From the NCBI GenBank assembly GCA_003013855.2, contig PVNU02001548.1, positions 2,418,001-2,482,000 on the forward strand: DNA of 64,000 bases. The letters run 5' to 3'. Under the pieces are notes generated by a model that worked only from the letters and a program-made list of their open reading frames with translations, was not told the DNA's origin and ran no database searches. The position numbers were made by a program, and so were the translations under genes. Below, piece by piece: positions 36,274-46,795 of this stretch (positions are counted from its first letter, which is position 1; every line of letters begins with the position of its first letter). Source of the DNA: Liriodendron chinense (taxonomy: Eukaryota; Streptophyta; Magnoliopsida; Magnoliales; Magnoliaceae).

Positions 36274-36845
36274 TTGAAGAAGAGGTACAGAAGCTACGCA
36301 AGGCAGGATTTGTCCAAGAAATACGTTATCCAGATTGGTTGGCGAATGTGGTCCTCGTCAAAAAGCCGAACGAAAAATGGAGGGTCTGTGTGGATTACAC
36401 CGACCTGAACAAAGCCTGCCCTAAGGACAGCTTCCCACTACCACGGATAGATCAGCTCGTCGACGCAACCGCCAGGCATGGGCTTCTCAGCTTTATGGAC
36501 GCCTTTTCTAGGTATAACCAAATCCAGATGCACGCTCCTGATCGACAAAAGACCGCATTCATTACGGACCGGGGGCTCTACTGCTACAAAGTTATGCCTT
36601 TCGGGCTCAAAAACGCCGGGGCAACCTACCAAAGACTGGTAAATAAGATGTTTGCAGATCAACTAGGCAAAACTATGGAGGTATATGTCGACGACATGCT
36701 CGTCAAAAGCAAGCGCTCAGAAGATCACGTCGGCGATCTACGCGCCACATTCGAAATACTAAGGAAGTATCGTATGAAGCTCAACCCTAGCAAATGCGCT
36801 TTTGGAGTGGGCTCAGGAAAATTCCTTGGCTTCATGATAAATTAG
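36261..36845 (+). pseudogene. Ty3 reverse transcriptase
   Basis: RNA-directed DNA polymerase copying the element in the particle. Motifs in order are WRVCVDYTDLNKACPKDSFPLP, split here as WRVCVDYTDLN and ACPKDSFPLP, then LLSFMDAFSRYNQI (first catalytic Asp), MPFGLKNAGATYQR and the catalytic YVDDMLVKS at 36684-36710. The thumb follows (LNPSKCAFGVGSGKFLGF). The frame is closed by TAG at 36843, probably from a CAG glutamine codon. All polymerase motifs are otherwise intact, in keeping with a young copy. Confidence 0.93.
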
Positions 36846-37346
36846 CGAGGAATAGAAGCCAATCCAGAAAAAATCCAGGCCCTCCTTGATATGAGCTCGC
36901 CTCGCACAATAAAAGATGTTCAGCGGCTCACAGGAAGGATTGCAGCACTCAACAGGTTCGTCTCAAGGGCTACTGACCGATGTCTTCCCTTCTTCAAACA
37001 GTTGCGCAAATGCAAAAAAATGACATGGACTCCCGAATGCGAGCAAGCTTTTGTGGAGCTGAAAGCCTACCTCGGCTCCCCACCGCTGTTGTCCAAGCCA
37101 GTGCATAAAGAAGAATTGCTCTTGTACTTAGCAGTTTCAGTAGCGGCGGTCAGCTCGGCTCTAGTTCGAGACGACGAAGGGATACAAAGGCCTGTTTATT
37201 ACACTAGTAAGGCCTTGATTGACTCGGAAACACGATTCCCTCAAATCGAAAAACTCGCCCTGGCTTTAATTACCTCGGCCCGCAAGTTGAGGCCATATTT
37301 CCAAGCGCATCCGATAGCCGTATTAACCGATCAGCCATTACGGTAA
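36846..37346 (+). pseudogene. Ty3 RNase H (first, RT-linked)
   Basis: The frame continues the RT connection (SSPRTIKDVQRLTGRIAALN) into an RNase H-like fold that degrades the RNA strand: WTPECEQAFVELKAYL, LLLYLAVSVAAVSSALV, RPVYYTSKALIDSETRF, LALALITSARKLRPYF, AVLTDQPLR. The first catalytic Asp of the usual LYLD-type motif is replaced (LYLAVS). This degeneration is known where a second RNase H has taken over. It ends at TAA 37344, probably from CAA. Confidence 0.88.
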
Positions 37347-37990
37347 ATACTGCAAAATCCCGAAACATCAGGTCGTTTCATCAAATGGGCTGTCGAGTTG
37401 GGCGAATTCGATATACGGTACCGACCTCGTACAGCAATCAAAGGACAAGCTATAGCAGACTTCATCGTCGAATTAACCGAGCCGCACGAGGCTGAGTGCG
37501 ATCGTGAACTTATCAAGCATCCGGAGGTAACACATATCACACGTTCTTGGACATTGCACGTCGACGGCTCTTCTAATTCACTAGGCAGTGGAGCTGGTCT
37601 CGTTCTATCCTCACCCGATGGGATCAAAATTCAGTAAGCACTTCGATTCGAGTTTCGGGCTTCAAATAATGAAGCGGAATATGAAGCCCTCCTAGCCGGT
37701 CTCCGCCTCGCCTCGGAAATAGGAATACGATCGGTAAAGGTATTCAGCGACTCGCAACTTGTGGTCGGGCAGGTGACTACAGAGTATCAGGCGAAGGGAG
37801 CAAGAATGACTATATATCTAAGCAAAGCTCAGCAGCTACTGTTACGATTCGACCATTATGAAATCGTCCAAATTTCACGAGATGGGAACACAAACGCAGA
37901 TGCTCTCGCGAAACTTGCATCATCAGCAGATGATGAACTCGGCAGAATGATACCCATCGAGTTCCTCCCTCAGCGCAGCATATCGTCAAA
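37347..37990 (+). pseudogene. Second, archaeal-type RNase H
   Basis: After a linker (GRFIKWAVELGEFDIRYRPR) comes a second RNase H with all acidic residues visible: LHVDGSSNSLGSGAG (37554 on), NNEAEYEALLAG, VFSDSQLVVGQV and NTNADALAKLAS. This extra domain, acquired in plant Ty3 elements of the Tat group, supports the lineage call. A TAA at 37635-37637 interrupts it just before ALRFEFRASNNEAEYE; it could come from TAC or CAA. Confidence 0.9.
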
Positions 37991-39239
37991 TGGACTCACA
38001 GAAGTTTTTCCAATATCGGAGAATCCAGATTGGAGAGATCCTATCATTCGATTTTTACGATCGGGTGAGTTACCTGACGACCAGAAAGAAGCTTGGCGCA
38101 TCCGCTATAGGTCAGCTCGGTATACACTGATAGAGGGTGTCCTCTATAAGAAAGGTATCTCCAGCCCGTGTCTGCGTTGTTTAGGTCCTGAGGAGGCTGA
38201 TTACGTATTACGTGAAATCCACTACGAATGTTGTGGGAACCATTTCGGGGCACGAGCACTTGCACAGAAATCAATCCGACAGGGATATTATTGGCCCACC
38301 ATCCAGCAAGACGCCCGAGAGACCGTCAAAAGATGCGATAAGTGTCAACGATTCACCCCGACACCTCACTTGCCGCCTGAAGAGCTCACACCCATGGCTG
38401 GACCTTGGCCATTTGCTCAGTGGGGGGTCGACATCATCGGCCCACTCCCGACCGGGAAAGGACAAGTTAAATATGCAATTGTCGCAGTTGATTACTTTAC
38501 AAAGTGGGCTGAAGTAGAACCACTGGCTACCATCACAGAGAAGAAGACTACGGACTTCATTTGGAGAGCGATTGTGTGTCGCTTTGGGATCCCGAACACC
38601 ATAATCACTGATAACGGGCGACAGTTCGACAATCAAGGATTTCGTACGTTTTGCACTAGATTGGGCATTAAAAACGTATATTCATCTCCTCACCACCCTC
38701 AAGCCAATGGTCAGGTCGAAGCAGTCAACAAAATTATCAAGAACCATCTCAAAACAAAACTCGAAGAAAGAAAGGGGGCTTGGGCAGAAGAACTCCCCGA
38801 GGTGCTATGGGCCTACCGAACCACGGCTCGGTCGACTACTGGGGAAACCCCCTTTTTCCTGGCATTTGGAGCCGAGGCCGTCGTGCCGGTGGAAATTGGA
38901 ATGCCCACGAGCAGAAAAAGCCATCATAGACCCGACCAAAATGAAGATCAGTTGCGAATAAGCTTAGACCTACTTGAAGAAGCAAGAGAAGCTTCTCAAG
39001 TACGTATAGCAGCATATCAGCAGAGGGTCCGACAGTACTACAACTCCAAAGTACGGGAAAGACGATTTCGAGCTGGTGACCTCGTCCTTAAAAAGGTACA
39101 TATAAATGACAAGGCCGCTGTTTTCGGCCCTAATTGGGAAGGACCATATAAGGTCATTAGCTATCGGCTCGAAAACATGGAGGGAAAACCACTTCCTCAT
39201 CCGTGAAACGCCGAACATCTCAAAATCTATTATCCATGA
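37991..39239 (+). pseudogene. Ty3 integrase
   Basis: Inserts the DNA copy in the nucleus. Zinc-binding part: HYECCGNHFGARALA and CDKCQRF (about 38220-38350). Catalytic core: WGVDIIGPLPTGKG (first Asp), IITDNGRQFDNQGF (second Asp, about 38602), HHPQANGQVEAVNK (Glu, about 38720). C-terminal part: RRFRAGDLVLKKV. The frame meets TGA at 39204, where TGG (Trp) is expected before NAEHLKIYYP, and ends naturally at TGA 39237. Losing the last 12 residues may matter little. Confidence 0.93.
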
Positions 39240-39569
39240 GCGGTGAATTGTGCTCAGCACAAAATATGTTTTTTGGAGCGATTTTTTGAATAAAATTCTT
39301 TCCTAGGAATTGTTCTACGACGATCTTTCAATACAACTTAATATCAGTATAGTACATTTAACTTTACTGACAGGTGGGCATATAGGCGGCCGACCTGGCT
39401 AGCCAGCCCCAGATCGCTTCAACCATGCAAACTCACTACATTAACGACAATACGAAAGTAAAATTTGCAACAGAATTAGCAAAATTTGCCTCAAAGGGCT
39501 TGTATTCGAAATTTTGTTGTGTACATCTTGAAAAAAAAAGAAAAAGAAAAAGAAAAATGATGATACAAT

Positions 39570-41972
39570 CTAATCCTTGCTAGACGGGCCAGCACCGTCA
39601 CCTCTGACCCGCGCCTCCTCCTCCTCCTCCTCGTCTTCGTCCACTGGCGTAAGGTCAAGGGTTGGGAAGTGCTTAAGCACGAGGCGTCTGTACTCCTGAA
39701 GTCTGTTATTGTACAAATCTTCAGAAATAGCAGACAAGTTTTCGTACTCAGCCTTCGCCCCATTAATCTCTGCCAGGTGCTTTAGCTGGACCTCTTTCAG
39801 AAGCTCGACCAGGTGCACCTTCTCTTCCTCAGCCGTCTTCAAAGCAGCTTCGAGGGATTCGGCCTTATTCCCGTCGGATACGGCCTTGGTCTCAGCCTCC
39901 TTCAGAACCTTTTCTAGAGACTGGACCTGAGCTTGGGATACTTCCAGCTCTGATTGCGCCACCTTCAGCTCGGACTGGGAAGACTCCAGTTCGGATCGGG
40001 TGGACACCAGCTCGGATCGGGAAGACGTCAGCTCGGACTGAGTTTCCTTCAGAAGAAGGACACATTTGTCCAGCTCAGCCTTCATGGCTTCAGTCTTCTT
40101 CTTCCAACAAGCGGCAGCAGCCAGAGCCTTCTGCGCCTAGTGGTTTCGCTTGGCCATCACCTTACGGATCATGATAAGTGCAGCCGAATCCTGCAAAAGT
40201 AATACGGTTAGCAAGCAACACAGAAAGCGTCACAAGTATATGGGAAAGAAAATAAAGGAGTTCGTAAAGTTACCTTGAGGCAGCTTTCTAGCACCACCCC
40301 AACCATCTGATCCGGGTCAGAAGAGGCTATAATATTCAAGTCTTGAGGGATGGCATGGTTAACACGCATGTACGCATTGATGCCCTCCATCCAGTTTGAA
40401 TACTGCTCCGTCAGCGGAGGCATCTCGACCCGGTCCTCTCGTTGCACAGCCGGGGCAGCACGAGGTCGAAGAGGTTGAGAAGAGGAGGCACCCGCAGCAG
40501 GTCGGTCAGGTCCAGCTGCTGCAGGAGGGGAGGTCTGGGAAGAGATGGTTGGAGGCACGGATATGCGGATGGGTTCAGCTCGAGAGCCCGAGCTATCTGG
40601 CACATTGATCACCGGCTCATCAGCAGATGTCGCCGGGGTAGCCGTTCGCTCAGTTCTGGGCCCCATTGGCTCGGTTCTGGGCCCCGTTAGCTTGGTTATG
40701 GGCCCCGTTGGCCCGGTTCTGGGCTCCGTTGGCTCTGTTCTGGGCTGCGTAGAGTCCGAGCCGGGAAGTTGTCCTGAACCGCAGACGAAGGATTGGGGCA
40801 GGCGAGACGGTCCCTGCACCTCGGCAGTAGCCGCCCTCTTCCTAGGGGGCTCAGTAGAGCTCTGCCCTCGGTCCAGAAACCGAGCTGGAATCCTCCGCTT
40901 GGAGATTGCCTTCGGAGCCATTCCTATATAAAAAAAAAACAAAAGGAAAGAAAAAACGTAAGGACAGCGAAGCGACGAGCAGAAAAATAAATCATCAGCT
41001 CAGCTTGCCGACCTGATTCAGCAACGGAGTTGAGTGTGATTACTTTCCGGAAGTCCCTCTCTGCAGAAGGTACGGCTCGGGCTTTGTGGATCTGTCTCTC
41101 TTCAACTACAGATAACGCCACCCGAATGGTCGCCGACACTGAAGAAAGAACCGATACATGAGTAAAATATATATATATATGTTTATTTTTCGAAAGAATT
41201 GGGAAAAACAGTTAGGTCGGGACTTCATCCGACCTGGCAGAGCGAAGTCGGCTCGGACTCGGAATTTCAGGGGTTGAAGCTGGTCCGGCGCGCACTCCCA
41301 ACTGCCCGACGCGAAGAACCACTTCCTCTTCCAAGTTTTGGTGGAGGAAGGCATACAGGTGATAATCGAGCCGCCCTGGCCCGGCAACGACGAAAAATAA
41401 TAAAGTCCTTGGCCACCCAAGGACTTGAGAATATACATGGAGAAAAGTTCATTGGAGGTAAACTCCCTATTTCCTAGTCTCCACCAAAGTATGTAGCATC
41501 CGACCATGCACCTCCATGCATTCGGCTGCAATTGGCTCGGAGATAGACCTAAGACACTAAGGACCTCCCTCACGAAAGGATGTAAGGGTAACCTCAGCCC
41601 AGACTCTAGATGCATCAAAGAGATAACCACCTCCCCGGCTCTGGGTCGGCTCGGCCTATCGGCTCGGTCAGGAACCCTAAAATCTATATAGTCAGGGATT
41701 TCGTATATCTCCTTCGCAGCGTCCAGTTCTTCCTGGGAAATCTGCGAGATCATAGAATCTAATTCGAAGGGCTCTCTATTGGCCGTAGCACTGCCGGCAG
41801 CCGACTTAGGAGGCTCAGATTCTCCCTCTCCAGTGGCCTCTTCCACCCTTAAACCTGAATCCGATTCACTGGAACCTGCCCCCTCGTGACAGAGGAGAGG
41901 TAAATCGGACTCACGGTCATCATACCTCACTTTGAGGATGGCCTCAGAGCATGAAGTCTCTGGCTCCGACAT
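39570..41972 (-). CDS. Spliced antisense gene of the Ty3 element (Transposase_28/PMD-like region plus coiled coil)
   Basis: Four exons on the minus strand: 41972-41234, 41138-41013, 40923-40274, 40190-39570. Introns 95, 89 and 83 bp, all GT-AG with pyrimidine-rich acceptors. Joined, they keep one frame for 711 codons. Exon 1: acidic N-terminus, then LPLHPFVREVLSVLGLSPSQ and NAWRCMVGCYILWWRLG, which I match from memory to the Transposase_28 'putative gypsy-type transposon' domain. Exon 3: Pro/Thr-rich, with 7-residue GPRTEPT-like repeats. Exon 4: heptads (SELTSSRSELVSTRSELESS) forming a coiled coil and an acidic tail. One stop, TAG at 40139-40137, probably from CAG, precedes the coiled coil. 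Role unknown. Extra ORFs at this site are known in Tat elements. Confidence 0.82.
39931..40045 (-). repeat. 21-bp minisatellite encoding coiled-coil heptads
   Basis: About five imperfect 21-bp units built on AGCTCGGA(T/C) encode SEL-x4 heptads, so the repeat expands in frame. Confidence 0.7.
40654..40756 (-). repeat. 21-bp minisatellite encoding Pro/Thr repeats
   Basis: About five units based on TTCTGGGCCCCGTTGGCTC in plus orientation, period 21, keep the antisense frame. Confidence 0.75.
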
Positions 41973-42156
41973 TTCTCAAATAAAAAGAGAGAGAAGAGGG
42001 GAAAAGTTCTTTGAAGAAAAGAAAAGGAGCGTACCAGAACGCTGGCACAGCCGTTGGGAGGAAGAAAGTTGAAGAAAATGGGGAAGAAGAAGGACCAGAG
42101 TGCGGGAACAGTAAGAAAATGGAGAAGGGTTTTCAGAATCTGGCCAAGTCTCAGAT

Positions 42157-42162
42157 TTTATA
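42157..42162 (-). promoter_or_regulatory. TATA box of the antisense gene
   Basis: On the minus strand GAGTATAAAATCTGAG lies about 185 bp upstream of the ATG at 41972, leaving room for a leader of about 150 nt. It lies inside the element but outside the 3' LTR, so the gene may have its own promoter. Confidence 0.55.
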
Positions 42163-42335
42163 CTCGGGGAAGGATTTGGGCACTATTCAGGTCTCACCGC
42201 ATTCAATGCGAAGGCAACACGTGGCAACTTTCTACTTGACGAATTCGAAAAGCTGCGCCGTTCAGGACACGCGGCAACACCCCGTTCGACTAAATTATAT
42301 CGCTGATATCGCACCGTACGGAGAAATGATGACTC

Positions 42336-42395
42336 CTCGATATATCAAGAGATGCATTTAATGCCCTCGATGAATCGAGAGACGCATTTAATGCC
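42336..42395 (+). repeat. 30-bp tandem pair upstream of the antisense gene
   Basis: CTCGAT...GAGA(T/C)GCATTTAATGCC occurs twice, at 42336 and 42366. It lies upstream of the antisense TATA box and could hold regulatory sites. Confidence 0.6.
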
Positions 42396-42510
42396 GTTTT
42401 CCCGCCCATCAAAATGACGGCGCCGCGGAAACGAAACGATAAAAATTATCTAGGTCGGCAATCTCCTCTTAAGTTTTTACCCCCGAGCTGAGCAGAACAC
42501 CCTCGAGGGT

Positions 42511-42521
42511 AAAAAGGGGGC
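42511..42521 (+). other. Polypurine tract of Ty3 element
   Basis: AAAAAGGGGGC ends three bases before the 3' LTR, the usual place of the plus-strand primer. Confidence 0.8.
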
Positions 42522-42524
42522 TTC

Positions 42525-43128
42525 TATTATGGGTAAAGAGCCGACCTGATAGAAAGCGCTTTCTGCCGACCCAATAAGGACGAGCCGACCCATCTCAGGC
42601 CCCGGGTACGAATCGGGTCATGTTAACCCGATGGAAACTGGTCGGCTCGGTCCGATGTAATGAAGGTTATCTTAAGCAAGCTGAGCTGTAAAACCGTAAT
42701 CTTGGGCTCACTCCAAGATATCAGGAGAAAAGATCGACATCCCCAGCTTTTAGGGATAAGGATCTTCGATTGTTATACGCAGATCCTAAGATCCCGGGAA
42801 CCCAACTGGCAGTCTGCTAGAATCACGACTCTTCAGAGGGCAAGCAATCTCGCAACCTAAGTCTATAAATAAGGATATTCTCACCATTATCAAGGTACGC
42901 AAGCTAATGTCGATCTATACTAAAAAATATCCGATTACTCAAGATTACTGACTTAGGCATCGGAGGGTCTTTGGCTGGACCCCAGCCACCCCCCTTATCC
43001 TCTGTGTTCTTTTGCAGGATCTGAGGATTATGTCATCTCCGTCCTTTCATACCGGAAGCCCAACTCCATTCAACTATCCAGATCATATATCTACATCTTC
43101 GTCTGTTGACCAATTTTTGGCATCAACA
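42525..43128 (+). repeat. 3' LTR of Ty3 element
   Basis: Same length as the 5' LTR. Eight differences seen, seven of them transitions. It starts TATTATGGG where the 5' copy has TGTTATGGG, so the terminal TG has been lost by G to A. It ends GGCATCAACA next to TCAGC. Confidence 0.95.
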
Positions 43129-43133
43129 TCAGC

Positions 43134-44735
43134 CTTGTTTTTAACTCGCTTATCTTTATTGTTTTATTAAGAAACATAGTTCAAGCTATCATCGATGAAA
43201 GAAAAATCCTTATCTTCAAGGAAAAGAAAATATCTAATTCAAAAGGATTAACCCTTGTTTTCTAAAATTGCTTGATTGTTGTAACAATCAATGGTCCCTA
43301 TAGACTAGTTTGGCATCTAGGGCTATAAGTGCTCAGTTTGATTTAAGTTGAACATGACTCTGGCACACCCGACATCTATTCTAGTCACACATATTTAATT
43401 GAAATCGAGCCGTTAGTTACACATGTGGCCATATATGCGAATTGAATAACAACGTATCCATGATTGGGGCTGCCTCATTTGTTGGTTTATTTTTTACCAT
43501 GAGCTGGCAAAACAAATGAATAGAATGGATTTCTCACAAACATTAAGGTGGGCTTCACCTAGCTTTTGATTGCAAGAACTTCCTGCGGTCTAGTCGCAAG
43601 CAATCAGCTTCCAAGATCTTAGCCCATCAAATTAGCCACATAGGTGTTAGCTAATAGCGCATGGCCTCAATCAACGGGTGAGATTTAAAAAAAAAATAAA
43701 AAATAGGGCCACAATCATTTCTCTTTACCTTCGATTTTCTTGGTTTTCTCACTTACTATTTGTCACATGGAGATAAGTTTTATGGTCCTAGGGTCCGAAA
43801 GACCTCTTAAAGATGCGTAATTAGACCTTCTCAAAGACGGGTCACATGAATAGCTATGAAAGCTGGCCACGCAAGAGTTGTGGAGCCCACCCATTAGGGG
43901 TCACAGAAGTGGACCCCACGATGGCCCACTTACAATTGAGTGGTTAAGATTGCATGAGCAATTTATTTTGAGCCATGCCTTATTCACAGTGGAGCTTAAG
44001 TGTAAGCAACTTCAATCTTATCTATGAGTAGTGTCCATAAGTCCTCTTATTTAAAAATTTCAGTGCTGCAAGTACATATTTAAGCGCGCGCACACACATA
44101 CAGTATTTAAATCTTTCTTCTTTTTTTTTTTTTTTTATTATTAGAATAATATCAGTTCTTTCTATTATATGCATCCTTGTTTTTTCTGATTTTTTTTAAT
44201 TAGAATCTCAACCGTATAACGTGAATGGTGAGGGGTAAAATTTTCAGGCCATAAATTTGAGAATAGAAAATCCTTTTTAAGTTATTAGAGGACATGAGAG
44301 GATGTTTGGATAAAATGAAGGGGTATTTAAGCAATTAGGGAAAATCACGTGGTGGTGATTCTCGTGGCTGTTGGGTCAGTACCACTCTTTTCCTTCTGCA
44401 ATGAAAAAATCTTTGATACATTGTAGAGTATGCTAGTTATTATAGGTTTGAGCTATCTGGGGTCCACCCGTGATGTGTGGATGGAATCCAAATCATGAGT
44501 TGGTTGCAATGCCTCATGTTCACTGTACATCAAATGAATAATTCTGGGTCCAAACCTTAAGGTTGGACACAACATAAAAAAGCAATCTGTATCAATATAT
44601 TGTTCACCATTTAAAGTACAGTTCACAATTTCGGCAGTTTATAAGTTCCTGTATATGATCCGTTATACTCTGATGGGTGCGTTTCACACAAACCTTCGGA
44701 TCTCGCCCCCCAATACACTATAATTATGGACTATG
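43134..44735. other. Non-coding stretch right of the Ty3 insertion
   Basis: It resumes the sequence interrupted at 32921. A T run is at about 44121-44136. No gene. Confidence 0.4.
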
Positions 44736-44739
44736 CTAA

Positions 44740-45486
44740 TGCAATAATCAAGAATAAACATCAACCACACGAACACAAGGAGTTTTACGTGGAAAACCCT
44801 TGAAAGAGGTAAAAACCACGGGACCTAGTCCAGATCAATAATCCACTATCTCAGGGAACTATTACAACCAATCTCAAGCACACACTGCTTGGATTAAACC
44901 TTCTTCACCCACTTGGGATGGATAAACAACAAGAGAATAACAAAGAAGAAACGACTCACCGATCCCGAGGACATAGAAGAGCTGAGACGACGGTTGCGCA
45001 GAAGAATTCTTCTTCAAGCAACTTCTCCCTTCTACAAGTTTCCTCTTTCTCTCTCTTCTCTTTCTCTCTTCCTTTTTTTCTCTCTTTCTCACCTTGAACG
45101 TGTTTACAATACAATGGGATGCCCTAATCCCATTTTAGAACTCTTAAGTACAAAAAAATGAAAGAATCAGAGTCAGAATAGGAAATTGCGTCTAAGCAGT
45201 CCGTGCCGGGTTAGGCGCTCGGTCACCAGACCGTCGGGCGCCCGACTAACCCAAAACAATCCAGTGAGAAAACATGGGAAAAATTCCAATTTCGGGAGCC
45301 CGGACCAACATGGTCGGGCGCCCGGCCAAGTCATCGGGCACCCGGTCATATTGATCGTTGGGTGCCCGGCTGACCCAAAATCAGCCCAACAGCATTGCTG
45401 CCCAAAAAATCACTCCTGATGGAATTTCGGTCGCCCGGCCAAAAATGGACAGAGTGCCCGACCAACCTTAGGAGGAAAATCCAACA
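44740..45486 (-). repeat. Antisense copia-type LTR (solo or fragment)
   Basis: On the minus strand it starts TGTTGGATTTTCCTCC at 45486, has GC blocks such as GGTCGGGCGCCCGG, and runs to GGGTTTTCCACGTAAAACTCC and TTGTGTTCGTGTGG. That is the same layout as the copia LTR at 1078. No second LTR or coding part lies nearby. The far end is uncertain. Confidence 0.6.
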
Positions 45487-46312
45487 CACTCTACTAGACT
45501 ATTAAAGTTCTTCGGATTTATGCACTTGCTAGTATACGAACCCTGTAATCCATGTTACTTATACCTTTATATTATGTAGTAGGTGTTTAAACACGCTAAT
45601 TTGGGCTAGCAAGCCTAGCAATTCACCATTGGCTCTGGTCCAACTTAACTAGAACAGTGGACCAAAATTTCAAGCACTAGCCTAGCCCTTAGGCCAATTT
45701 TAGTGGCCTAAGCCTTAGTCGTTCATGGCTGTGCACCCTACCCCTAGGTTTATAATTCCAAACCAAACCCACTTAATCCTAAAACTAAATACTTTTCTTA
45801 ATTAGTAGGCACATTTGCTTCTAATTAGTGTTGTTTCCAGTCCAGCTCCAATCATAATAAGGCTCACTATTTGGATACTCAAGATTAAGGTTGATATATA
45901 CTACGAATATTATGGATGGACCGTCACGATCTCATTGTACCCCAAATTCTCAATATGTTACCAAAGAAGCCACCTTTATTATTATTATTATTATTAACAC
46001 TAACATATTCATAAGATCAGAATTACCGTCAAAGCTTTGCGGAGCTATTGTGCTTGACTTGATGAATCCTATTTCACCAAACATTATTTTCTAAGGCCCA
46101 TCTTCAGTAAGGGGGCGTTTAGATAGTAAGTTACTTAAGTTACTTATGCCTCAAGTAGCTTATCTTGATTTGTATTTGATTATGTAACTTTAAATAAAAT
46201 AGTTACTTATAATTGATCTTAAACCAAGCCGTTTATATTATAACTTTTATTTATATATTTATATATTAGAGGTTTGTTAATTCTACACACGTGTAAGCAC
46301 ATCCACACTTGG
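45487..46312. other. Non-coding stretch with an ATT repeat
   Basis: (ATT)7 at about 45974-45995. AGTAAGTTACTTAAGTTAC near 46120 looks like the start of a small AT-rich transposon, without a matching end. Confidence 0.4.
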
Positions 46313-46795
46313 GGAACGGATTAGCGGTTACCTGGATAACAACTTAGTGGGTGTTACCCTTACTGTGTGGGACCCACTTTGATGAGTTTGTTTCACATCC
46401 ACTCCGCCCATTCATTTTTTTCAAGTCATTTAAGGACGTTATCCCAAAACTAGATCAAAATCTCTGGTAGACCACGCCATTGGAAAAGGTTGTGAATCAC
46501 CATTAAAAGCTTTTTATAGGCCATAAAAGTTTTGGATCAAGATAATCTTTGTATTTATCCGTCATCCATTTCTGATTGACCTTATTAACAGATTTGATGG
46601 AAAATAAATATTACGAATCTACTTAGAATAGGCCTTGGAAAGTTTTTAATGGTAAGCATTCAATCATCACTGTTTCTTGTGGTGTGGTCAACCTGAGATT
46701 TGAATATGCTTAATATTTTGGACAATTTACTAAAATGGGATGTAAAAACGGATGGACGGAGTGGATATACAATATATTATTTCATAAGACTCAGA
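46313..46795. mobile_element. Inverted-repeat element, GTTACC-end subfamily
   Basis: The left end (GGATTAGCGGTTACC, AACTTAGTGGGTGTTACC) matches the right end of 48791-49328 in reverse. Core words are present; the right end is decayed. Confidence 0.65.

Larger units (their letters stand above)
32922..43128 (+). mobile_element. Ty3-type LTR retrotransposon, Tat/Retand-like lineage, 10,207 bp
   Basis: Two 604-bp LTRs and a perfect 5-bp target duplication TCAGC (32917-32921 and 43129-43133) define it. Plus-strand order is gag, protease, reverse transcriptase, RNase H, a second archaeal-type RNase H, integrase. A spliced antisense gene lies before the 3' LTR. A second RNase H and extra 3' ORFs are known marks of the Tat lineage of plant Ty3 elements. 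By eye the LTRs differ at 8 of 604 positions. At assumed rates of 0.5-1.3 x 10^-8 per site per year that is about 0.5-1.3 million years. Five nonsense codons and one frameshift disable gag-pol. Confidence 0.95.

Noticed and set aside
38044..38636. Minus-strand frames opposite integrase
   Set aside because: Shadows of the integrase frame, without similarity or splice continuity.
40396..40990. Plus-strand frames of up to 128 residues opposite the antisense gene
   Set aside because: The opposite strand has matching splice sites and phase, and the GC-rich repeats keep all frames open.
44913..45419. Plus-strand frames of 82 and 77 residues
   Set aside because: They lie on the antisense strand of an LTR-like sequence and have no similarity.
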